Source: Lotus japonicus
Taxonomy: Eukaryota > Streptophyta > Magnoliopsida > Fabales > Fabaceae
NCBI RefSeq assembly: GCF_012489685.1
Contig: NC_080043.1
Location: forward strand, 47,569,127-47,633,126
DNA length: 64,000 nt
Direction: 5' to 3'
This document shows positions 11,039 through 20,449 of the stretch, piece by piece. The notes beneath the pieces were generated by a model. The model ran no database searches and had not been told where the DNA came from. It was given only the letters and a program-made list of their open reading frames with translations. Made by a program: the position numbers and the translations under genes. Every line of letters starts with the position of its first letter. Position 1 is the stretch's first letter.

Positions 11039-14000
11039 TGTAAGACCTGGATTTACAGAACAAGTTAATTTCCGACTCACACGTAGAATCAGTGTAAGCG
11101 TGACAGGAGTTTATTGTTTGAGAAAGATCAATGAAGAAGAAAGTTCAGGAATTGCTTGAGGAATGTTGCGTAGTCGCTGGAGGAATTAGTGCGAGTCGTC
11201 TGCACACCTGCCTTATGACAAGCGTGTCCAGAATAGGCTAATTTCGCTTTTAGAGCAACGTATTAAGTAAGATTTCAAATCCTTGGAAAATTTAAAGATT
11301 CTCTTTATTTTTCCTTCGACCAGCGTTTCATTTCGGAACCCTGGACTGTACGCACGATAGTATTCGCTTTTCGGAAGTCCGACGACGCTAATTTCCTTGC
11401 TTCGAAACCCTAGATTCAAGCGCTGGATGAAGACTTTTTCTATTCGGGACTTCTAACGAAGTTTCCGTTCACGTTGCCAGATTTGTTTCGACATTTCCAA
11501 TCTTTCTTCAGAAGGAAGTTTTCTCATCCGACATCAATTGCAAAATGTAGTTTTGCGGTATATTTTGAAGCATACTGCGTTCAAGCCATTTTCTCACTTA
11601 AATGAACCCGATGCAAGTATCGCCCTTTCTTGGATCGATACTTAGATTAATTGCATAATATGACAACGTCATATTTGTTCTAATTGTCTAACAGTTATTC
11701 TTTAGCTCAGTTTTTACTCATTTTCTTGTCGATGGATCGTTTTATTTTGCCCAAAGTGATCCAAATTTATATTTTATCATTTCATAGAATTCCTCTTAAT
11801 TTTTGGGATAATAATATATCATCCTTATATTTTTTTTCTCTTAACTTTGTGAGCTAAATCTTTTAGTGTGTAAATCAATTAGTATCAATTTATAAAATAT
11901 CTTCTAAAATATCTTCCCTAACTATCTAAACTATCCATCCTTATCCTCCCTCTCACCGTCGACATCTCTCTCTCATTTTACTTTTTCATTTTCTTTCTTC
12001 TTCTTCTACAGACCACCACGTTCTCTGATCTTTCTTTTCTTATTCTTCTTCTTTCTCATTTTCTTTTCTTTGTGCAACAACAAAACATACCCATTTCTTC
12101 CTTCCTTTTCTTCTGCTTCCCCATCACGTCTCTCCCTCTCGTTTTTCTTCTAAGGTGCAGCAGCACCTTCACCATGTCCTCCACCTTTTCACCACACCAT
12201 CACCGTTTTCTTCTCCTTTGCTGCCTACGCACACCATGCTTTCTTTTCCTCACCAAGTCTACTCCTTCTTCCTCTTCAATCAACGAAGCCAGCCCCACTA
12301 TCTTGGCTCTTCCTTCTCCTTATGGCTGAAACACCACACACAAAAGCTCCAACCATGGCCACTCCAAACAGCCATGAACACGCAAGCACCACAACCATCG
12401 CTGGTCACCACCGCCACGCCTCCTTTCATGAGCGAACCACCACCTCTACTCTCCCACATGGTAGATTCTCTTCTCCCTCCCTCGATTTCACTTCCTCATT
12501 CTCCCCTGTTTTCTCCTATGCGTCCCTTTAGTACATGTATTTTTGGAATTCTGATTTTGAAAATCATATGTTAAAATGAAGTGATGTTAATGGTCCTTGT
12601 CTCTTACTGATTTGAAATATTATTCAAGCTTTGTTCTAGTCTTCCGGTTTATCCATTGTGCTATTTTAAATGGAATATGTTAGACAATCCCTTATTATTT
12701 TGGTCATGGCAGTAGCTTATAAAGTTAGCTAATTCACTCCTCAGTGCTTAGCTCTTTTGTGTTGTCCTTATGTTAAGTTTATATCTACTATTTTGCTTCT
12801 TGCTATAATGGGTTTTGTTTCCAAAAGGTTGAGTCATTGTCTTTTTAAAATTTTTAATTGTAGCTTTTTCCAAAGTGCTTTTACAAATGTTGTTACTCAT
12901 CACGGGATCTATAGATTTCACCGATTAATTTTCTAAGAAGTTGTTTTCTTGAGTTAAGTGATTTTTGGGTTTTAGGAGCTTTAATTTAAGTCTTGATTAG
13001 TTGTGTTTAAATGTTAAAAATGGATTTAGAAGTGATTTGGGGAAAAAGGAAAATTTATACATATTTATGTAGTCGTGGACGAGCCTATGACATGTGTTTT
13101 GGGTTTGGAAAATCAATTCTGAAATTTGTTTTTGTTTAGTGAAAATCATAAGTTAAGTTTGAGGACTAAAAGTTTATTGTGGGAAAACTTTAGGATTAAA
13201 GCACAAGAGGCTGAGAAGTTTTGGGTTAAACCGGAGTTTTAAAAGTCTTGGGGTTTGTTTGATAAATTTATAAAAGATTGAGGGTTGAAAAAGAACTTAC
13301 TTTTATGTGAGGACCTTTTCGTGATTATGTGCTTATCAAGGGACTAGGGTTAAATTTTTTAAAAGTTGAGGAGTTGTTTGCGAAATGTGTTTTTTGAAGG
13401 ACATTTCTTTAAAACTCACAAATATTTTATCTTTGGACTTTAGTCCTTGAAACATAAAGTTTGTGCATTTAGCCTAAGTGAGCTAGAAAGATTGGCTAAG
13501 TTTGTTCTAGAACTTTAGATGTGACTTTAGAGGCTAAGGTTTAGTATGTGAACTTGTGAAGGGTACGAAGGACGGAAGCGCTTGACGACGAAGCCAAAGA
13601 ACAAACGGAAGTGAGCCAACACGGGAAAGCAAAGATATGACTGGATTTGATTTGAGTCGCAACTTAGTAAGGAAAGCGCCTAAGGTTAGGGCAACTTACA
13701 TATTAGCTATGATTGCATGATAGGCGTCGATAAATTCGACTTATGCTTTATCTGATGTTGTTTATGATGATGAGTTGATGTTATGATGCTTTTCCATAAC
13801 TTGTGATATTGTGATATTGTTGGATTGTGCGTTTTGACGCGATTTCGGAGTGGAGATTCATTGATCTGGTGATCTTTGATATTTCGGGTTGGATGAACAA
13901 CCCTAGGCAAGTTCAAATGTGGGGTTTGAGACTTAGCCATTCGTTGGGATTCGTTTGAATACTTAGACTTTCCCCGGGAAACTTCTTTTGGGTGGTTGGT

Positions 14001-15792
14001 TTTTTCGGAAAACCTAGAATGAATAGAATTTCGAAAATTAGAGACTTTGGGATACTTAGACTTTGAGATATAAACTCATAACTTGACTAATCCAATTCGA
14101 AACGTTTTACTAAACGAATAATCATAGGAGAACTAAAGGGGAAAATAATTGCGAAAGACGGGGAAAAGTCGACTTTTGTTGTAGGTTTGGAGAGTTATTG
14201 GAATTGGGGAAAGCCACTAAGGTGAGCTATGGTGATGATTGAAAGTCACCGAGTACTTCAATACTCTTATCGTTGGGGTTGTGTTGTATTGACCGACACT
14301 AACCCTGGGTTTCGACATTGGGTTTTGGTTGTTGGAGTGTGTTGTATTGACCGACACTAAACTCCCGAGTACTTTAGTACTCTTGTTGTTCGAGTTGTGT
14401 TGTATTGACCGACACTAACTCCGAGTCGTGTTGTATTGACCGACACTGACTCTGGCTTTGATTTTGGGTTTTGTTATTGGAGTTGTGTTGTATTGACCGA
14501 CACTAACTCCGAGTTGTGTTGTATTGACCGACACTAACTCTTGGGTTGTTTTGAGTTTGGGTTTGAACTAAACACTTGTGTGGTGAGGACGATTCGATGT
14601 TTGGCTAACCATATTGCATCAATCGGGTGAATAACGAGAATGGTTCACCTGTGCATTTCATGGTGAATAACGGGAATGGTTCACCTTGCATTAATGATGA
14701 ATAACGGGAATGGTTCATCATATGGTGAATAACGGGAATGGTTCACCAAGGATGAATAACGGGAATGGTTCATCCAGGATGAATAACGGGAATGGTTCAT
14801 CCATAGTGCAGAACGGGAATGCTTCACTTGTGGCGAAAGGGAACGCGTCACAATCCGGATCATATTGTGCATTTCACGCATACATTCATTCTGACTGGAA
14901 TCGTGTGCTGTTTGATTTATTGAAGCATTGTTAGAGCCATAACATGCTAGGATTGCTTATATATATATATATATCAACATATATCTATACCCAATATCAC
15001 ATGTTGAGTGTATATCTACTTATTTCTGTGAGTTGACCCTAGCGCCTTGGCTTTGGTTGCATGTTTGTGTTTGGGCGGTCGGCCTGCTGCCAGACGTCGA
15101 CGGTGGATTGGGTTTCGATGGTCTCTCCCTCGGGAGGGATCAGGTTTGAGTTGGTGGATCGACATGCCCCCACCGCTTGGGTGATCGATCTTGTGGGTCA
15201 TCGAGCGACGTACAGGGGAAGGGTCATGGGGGACCGGACTGACGAGCGTGGACGTCTGACGAAAGGAGTTCTACGACGCATGGAGCTGAGCTTCAACTTG
15301 CCAACTTCAGTTCGCTGTGGACTTGGTACTGGGAGGGTAGGTTTAGGCAGGCGTCATGTTCTGTGTAGAGCTCTGATTCGTTTTGCTTTGGGACAGGGTA
15401 GGTTACCGACGCATGACTTTTCGTGTGGTTCTCTTAGTCAGGGATCACAGTGAGTCAGTCGGACCATAGGGGTCTTTGCTTAGGCCATTTTGAGGCCGAC
15501 TTTCTCCTAGTGGGTTGTAATTATAAACCTTCTCACTCACACTTTTGGATCTGTAAATATTTGCCGACGGGCACACTACTTTGGAGTCACTGCGAGTGCG
15601 CGTGACGTGGAAGTGCAGCTGAGGCTGTACATGTTTATATTTGATGTATATTGGTTAGTTTAGTGGTTGGGCTATGTCTTTATTTTTTATTGCTTGATTT
15701 AAAAGGAATCAAACGAAAAAAAAAAATTACCTGTTTTCCGCGTAGAGTTATTTTTGGTTACTAAAGTGACACCCGGAAATCGGGGTGTTACA
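11039..15792 (+). mobile_element. Solo Ty3/gypsy LTR (4.75 kb, mosaic)
   Basis: It starts TGTAAGACCTGGATTTACAG, ends cggggtgttaca, and is flanked by GGATA at 11034-11038 and 15793-15797. About 11039-11530 matches the LTR starting at 55994. About 13115-13480 matches window bases 1-345. About 13684-15792 matches 57569-59533. The stretch of about 1.55 kb at 11560-13110 has no counterpart in the LTR at 55994. It contains an AT-rich then CT-rich segment (about 11930-12110) resembling a plant promoter and leader. No internal domain remains. Confidence 0.92.
14270..14855. repeat. Two minisatellites in the solo LTR
   Basis: At 14270-14545 the motif gttgtattgaccgacactaa recurs six times with variable spacers. 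At 14625-14855 the motif gaataacgggaatggttca recurs about seven times. The same pair occurs in the LTR at 55994-59533 with different copy numbers. Confidence 0.9.
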
Positions 15793-15797
15793 GGATA

Positions 15798-16443
15798 ACT
15801 TCGAACTTTATGAGGGAGAGATTGAGTGAATGGTAAGAGAAAAAAATGATGGTTGAGTATATATGATGATGACGGTTCGCAGTTTAAAAAATTAATTGCA
15901 GGAAGAAGGCTTTTCACCTTTCCATGCGTCTTATCACAAAGAACCACCGTTTTGGGAAAATCTTAAGTGAAAAAAACACAACTAGTGTCATGTAATTTAT
16001 TATTATTACTTACTTAAATTTATTATTATTACTTAAATCTTAAGTTAAATATTTAGCAAAAAATGTGTACAAAATTTGAACCTAAATTTCAATTTAAATT
16101 ACCATATATTTTAGTGGGTTTTAACTTTAAATTAATTTCCACAAGGGTTTTTAAACAAAAAAGTTTTAGTATAGCCCAATTCTTTGGTTGGTTTTTGTTA
16201 ACTTCATTTTTTTATTATGGTTTTTCCCATTGTTTATTAAGATTTATTTGTGCTCGAAAATAGTAATAAAAAAACAGTTTGAAGAAAGGAAAGAGTGGAG
16301 ATAAAAAAACACAAAAAAACAAAAATAGAAAAATAACATAATTTCATTGATGACAAAGGGGAAGAGGGAAGGGGAAGGGGAAGAGGAAGGGGATGGGGGA
16401 TTACATTTTCATATTAAAAAAAAAGGGGGGGGGGCATGGAAGC
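15798..16443. other. AT-rich region between the LTR and B3 gene C
   Basis: Very AT-rich with runs of A/T and a G-rich tract near 16420-16437. The open frames 15699-15947 and 16063-16263 show no domain. It presumably contains the 3' flank of the minus-strand gene at 16444. Confidence 0.4.
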
Positions 16444-16938
16444 CTACTCCCATAAGCCCCCCTGAACAAAACGCCCCTGGTGGCCATTGTTGTGCCAAGG
16501 GTAGGAGATTTCGCCTTCACCATCCACCGTGATCCTCATCATGAAAATGCCAGAGGCTAGCATCTGGAAGTGCAATCGGACCGGGCCGTTTGGATGGTAG
16601 AGGCTGCTCACCTCTTTACTGAAGTCTTTACAGAAGTAAGCATGTTTGCCCCAGCGGCAAAGACGGCAGGAGAAGGAGTTGCCCACAGGGTCGATGATGG
16701 TGACTTCATCGTCGATCTCGTCTGCCCAGTCATTCCAGAAGTTTTTTGGGATGAAGAAAGAACGTTGCTGCAGAAAACAAAAACAGAAACAAAGACGTAA
16801 GTAAACAAACTTGAAAAAATCAAACAGAAAGCAACAAGGGTAAAGATCTAGTGTAGTGTAGTGTTGCAAACTTACATCTTCCCGATCCCACTGGATCGTG
16901 AAAGCTCTCCAGTTGAATCCCCAGACGGAAGGTTCCAT
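16444..16938 (-). CDS. Single-module B3-like protein (B3 gene C)
   Basis: Two exons, 16938-16876 and 16767-16444, join in phase 0 (donor gtaag, acceptor ctgcag) to give about 128 residues. Exon 1 is 21 residues, MEPSVWGFNWRAF onward. Exon 2 begins QRSFFIPKNFWNDWADEI, then has VTIIDPVGNSFSCRLCRWG and FCKDFSKEVSSLYHPNG. This is the B3 layout of an I-P-x-x-F-W start, a D-P-x-G-N turn and a strand with a basic/aromatic face. The exon 1 length and phase match gene B, and the D-P-x-G-N turn also recurs in gene B exon 2, so B and C are likely paralogues. No stop codons. DNA binding is inferred from the fold only. Confidence 0.6.
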   Translation of the reverse strand: MEPSVWGFNWRAFTIQWDREDVSLQHYTTLDLYPCCFLFDFFKFVYLRLCFCFCFLQQRSFFIPKNFWNDWADEIDDEVTIIDPVGNSFSCRLCRWGKHAYFCKDFSKEVSSLYHPNGPVRLHFQMLASGIFMMRITVDGEGEISYPWHNNGHQGRFVQGGLWE

Positions 16939-17540
16939 GAATCTGGTAGTGGAGTGTTCTGGGAAAGTTGAAGACGAGAAAGGAGAAGATCTAGTGTAGT
17001 GTTTAGGGTTTGTGAGTTTTCCTTATTTGCCTCATGGAAGTATTTATATAGTTGTGGAAAGGTGGTGAGTGCGGATGTGAAGGTTTAATAAAACGTGTTC
17101 ATTGATTACCCCACTACTTCGTGTTCCGCAATGGTTCATTTTCCCGGAGTGATTTGAATCGTTTTGCCCTTTGGATCCAACCTTTCATTTAATCCTACGG
17201 TTTGGACGCGGCCAGGCTTTGACGTTGATTTAATCTATTTAAATGGAACCCTTTGGAATCTTAATCAATGGTGGAGAATGCACGGTTGCACTAATTCGAA
17301 GTACAACTGAGCGTAGATTACCAGTATTCTAACTTTGGATGATGAGATGGAGTAATTTTTTTTTCGGAAAAATCTCCTAATAATAACCTCCGAAACAAAA
17401 TTTAATGTTAATAATATATGTGGGTTTTTATTTAAAAAATCACACATATTTTTATTTAGTTAAATAATGATTGTTTATTAGCTAATATACAATTACGTAA
17501 TGAAGTTACAAATTAGTTAGGATTTTAGGTAAAAGTTTTG
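16939..17540. other. Upstream flank of B3 gene C
   Basis: Probably its 5' UTR and promoter followed by AT-rich DNA. No gene seen; the open frame at 17265-17447 has no recognisable content. Confidence 0.4.
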
Positions 17541-17544
17541 TGTT

Positions 17545-17690
17545 TATGAAAGATTAAGGCCAATTAACAAAGGTTGTGTGTTACTAATAGGTTTATGATA
17601 ATTAAGGCCCATTAACAAAGGTTGTGTATTAATAGGATTATGATAATTAAGGCCCATTAGCAAAGGTTGTGTTAATAGGATTATGATGAC
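17545..17690. repeat. Short tandem repeat, about 50-bp unit
   Basis: Three imperfect copies of aattaaggcccattaacaaa followed by ggttgtgt and aataggattatgat, with the period shrinking from about 52 to 48 bases. It runs directly into the 115/118-bp array. Confidence 0.8.
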
Positions 17691-18221
17691 CTTATGAGAG
17701 TGATTAGGGTTTGTTGACTAGGATAGTGCATGTGTGATTATGGGTTGCTGACTAGGGTTTGTAGCACTAGAGGTGTGATTAGGAGTTGTTGACGAGGATG
17801 ATGACCTTATGAGAGTGACTAGGGTTTGTTGACTAGGATAGTGCATGTGTGGTTATGGGTTGCTGACTAGGGTTTGTAGCACTAGAGGTGTGATTAGGAG
17901 TTGTTGACGAGGATGATGACCTTATGAGAGTGACTAGGGTTTGTTGACTAGGATAGTGCATGTGTGGTTATGGGTTGCTGACTAGGGTTTGTAGCACTAG
18001 AGGTGTGATTAGGAGTTGTTGACGAGGATGATGATGACCTTATGAGAGTGATTAGGGTTTGTTGACTAGGATAGTGCATGTGTGATTATGGGTTGCTGAC
18101 TAGGGTTTGTAGCACTAGAGGTGTGATTAGGAGTTGTTGACGAGGATGATGATGACCTTATGAGAGTGATTAGGGTTTGTTGAGTAGGATAGTTCATGTG
18201 TGGTTATGGGTTGCTGACTAA
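17688..18221. repeat. 115/118-bp tandem array, about 4.6 copies
   Basis: The anchor gaccttatgagagtg occurs at 17688, 17803, 17918, 18036 and 18154, giving periods of 115, 115, 118 and 118 bases. The 3-bp step is an extra gat triplet. Copies are nearly identical, which points to recent expansion. Each unit contains several tagggtttg-like motifs but no true telomeric tract. Confidence 0.95.
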
Positions 18222-18228
18222 ATGTCTG

Positions 18229-18279
18229 ATAATTGATATTTTGAAAATAAAAATTTATTTTTTTCAAAATATCAATTAT
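18229..18279. repeat. Perfect 19-bp hairpin
   Basis: Arm 18229-18247 (ATAATTGATATTTTGAAAA) is the exact complement of 18261-18279, with a 13-base loop, directly after the tandem array. It is AT-rich and of unknown role. Confidence 0.85.
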
Positions 18280-18289
18280 TAGAAATTCA

Positions 18290-19350
18290 TCAATAGGATA
18301 AGTTAAGTGTGATTACGGTAGATTAGGATTTTATGATTAGGATAATTTAGGTTTGAGCAGCACTTGTTATGTAAGATTATTATAATTAAGGGTGTTTCAC
18401 ATTGTAGTTGATTAGGTTAATTAATGTGTGATTAGATCTATTTGACTAAGATTATGACGTATAGTGTTCATTAGGACTTGTTCATTAAGATCATGACCCT
18501 AATTAATTTAGAACGTCCTAATTTATTCAGATAATACAGTTATCGGTAATGGAAACCGCCTTTCCTCTCTCTCGCTGAAAATGTCAAATCAATTCAAATC
18601 AAAGTAGATGGAGCCAGCTTGAAATCGTAGGTGACGTAGGCCTGCGATAGGTTCAGCTGCGTCAGACGTAGCAGCGCCAGCGACAGAGTTGCTTGATTGA
18701 TCTTTACGGAACCCTATGAAAATCAATCACGGTACAAAGTCAGTCATTGCAGCACCACTAAAATGTGAAAGAAATTGAAATCAGCCAATCAGGTCAAGGT
18801 TTATATGAGACAAAAAGTAATAAGTGGAGACCTCACATGTGGATGGAGGGTTTTATCAATTGTATTATGGCTACTGAATTACATAAATGACCCCTTATTA
18901 ACTTATGGTGTATATGAACTAGGGTAACCCTATGAACTAAAACTTAATTATTGGACCCATATAAGCCATATTAAGAAGCACATAAAAAGCAACCTTATGT
19001 TTAGTAAATTTTGTTTCTTACAAAATTTGTTTTCAAAAATTTAAATCAATTATATTTTGGAATCTCCCTCATTTGTCGAACAAGGACAATAGGGTCATTA
19101 TACGTGTGGAGTGGGGAATGTAGTAATGAGGAAATGGGGACCAAGTACAGAGATGTGATGTTACTTCTATGAAAACTGCAATTAAAGCAAACTTTGTTTA
19201 TCCTGTAGGTTCTGTCACATTTAAACAATCACAACGGCTAGTAAAGGCACATTGCCTATATATATGGACCTTTACTTTTATCCATTTATTTAATCACATT
19301 CACCTAGACAAACAAGTTCTTCCCTTGCAAATTAGCTTCTGTTGTGTGGT
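18290..19350. other. Intergenic region upstream of the viroplasmin-domain gene
   Basis: AT-rich with no recognisable coding content. A stretch near 18600-18720 is richer in GC. The last few hundred bases presumably hold the promoter of the gene at 19351; tatatatgg at about 19258 is a possible TATA element. Confidence 0.35.
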
Positions 19351-19794
19351 ATGGACGCTCCAATGATCCACCAGCGTCAAAGATCCAAAAGATATGTGGT
19401 TTTCAAGAGTAGGGAGCCCGGGATATACTCTTCATGGGGTGAGTGTAACAATCAGGTTTCTGGATTCTCAGGAAATTTGTACAAGGCATATAACAGTGAG
19501 GAAGAAGCTTTGTCAGCATGGAACCTGTACTGGGCCAGAGCAATGTCAACGAAATATGAAATGGCTCATGTGGACATGTCAATTGCTGGAGATGTGCAAA
19601 CTAAATCACTTCCTGGAGATGAGTGCATGCCACAACTTATGGACATTCAAGAACCAATCAAGAGTTCTCATCCACATGAAGCCCCAACTGTCAACAAAGA
19701 AATTGTTGAAGGCAAATTAACAACTGGTGGTGCCATTCTTTTTGAAATATTCGTGGGTGTAATCCTATTGAAGATATGGCAGCTCATATTTTAA
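19351..19794 (+). CDS. Viroplasmin/RNase H1 N-terminal-like domain protein with a C-terminal hydrophobic anchor
   Basis: An intronless frame of 147 residues; the ATG in ggtATGGac is a good plant start context. Residues about 13-60 read KRYVVFKSREPGIYSSWGEC, then NNQVSGFSGNLYKAYNSEEEA. That is the pattern of the viroplasmin / RNase H1 N-terminal nucleic-acid-binding fold (YVVxxGxxPGIYxxWxxCxxQVxGFxGxxYKxFxxxxEA). The usual RNase H catalytic domain is absent. The last 22 or so residues (GGAILFEIFVGVILLKIWQL) form a probable membrane anchor. Hybrid or double-stranded RNA binding is known for the domain in RNase H1; a role here is unknown. It lies upstream of the Ulp1-like gene on the same strand, inside the putative MULE. 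Confidence 0.72.
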   Translation: MDAPMIHQRQRSKRYVVFKSREPGIYSSWGECNNQVSGFSGNLYKAYNSEEEALSAWNLYWARAMSTKYEMAHVDMSIAGDVQTKSLPGDECMPQLMDIQEPIKSSHPHEAPTVNKEIVEGKLTTGGAILFEIFVGVILLKIWQLIF

Positions 19795-20449
19795 AGTGTT
19801 GTTGCCTGATCCACCTAATTGTTGTTAGGACCTTGTTGTTAATTATGCTAATTTGGGTATATATACCCCATCAATGTTTGAGCCTAATCCTATAATTTCC
19901 TTTGCATTTCAATTTATGCCTCTTAATATTTGTGCCCCCCTCACATGGAGATCCAACTACATATCCACTGGATAAAGAATTTATGTGCTGAACCAACTTT
20001 GTTTAGATTGAACTAAATAGTTGAACTAGTTAGTAAGCGTTGAGTTGCGTGCTGTTTAGTTTAAGACAAAATTAAAAACAAACATCGTCGTACGACATAA
20101 GTAGTTCAAACCAATTATGTGGTGACACGTAACCACACTGGTTTTAGAGGGAAATTTTTTGTTCTGACAAGCTTCTTCCCAATGTGGTCCAAAATAAGAG
20201 AAAAAACCAATCACCATATGGACACGTAGCGCGTTTACTTTTGAAGGAAATTAGGTTTCAGGAGCGAGAGCATTCAAATGTAATCGGTTGGCTGAATGAA
20301 ATCGTGACACGTAAGCTCACCTACTTTATGTTCAACAAAGGTCTGAAGTGCTTCATTCACATTCTACACACTTGACACTTCTAGGAACTGCACCTCTGTT
20401 TAAACAATCCAACAACCAAAGTGTCAACCTTTTTTCTGTCCCAACCGGA
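19795..20449. other. Spacer upstream of the Ulp1-like gene
   Basis: AT-rich. The open frame at 20184-20375 shows no domain. It presumably contains the promoter and 5' UTR of the next gene. Confidence 0.35.

Noticed and set aside
12072..12574. Pro/Ser/His-rich overlapping frames in the mosaic LTR
   Set aside because: CT-rich leader sequence read in three frames; no domain and no consistent frame.
17688..18221. Telomere-like tagggttt motifs in the array
   Set aside because: They occur only once or a few times per 115-bp unit with other sequence between; no run of the 7-bp telomere unit.
18229..18279. Hairpin as a microRNA precursor
   Set aside because: A very AT-rich 19-bp stem with a 13-base loop, far shorter than plant precursors.
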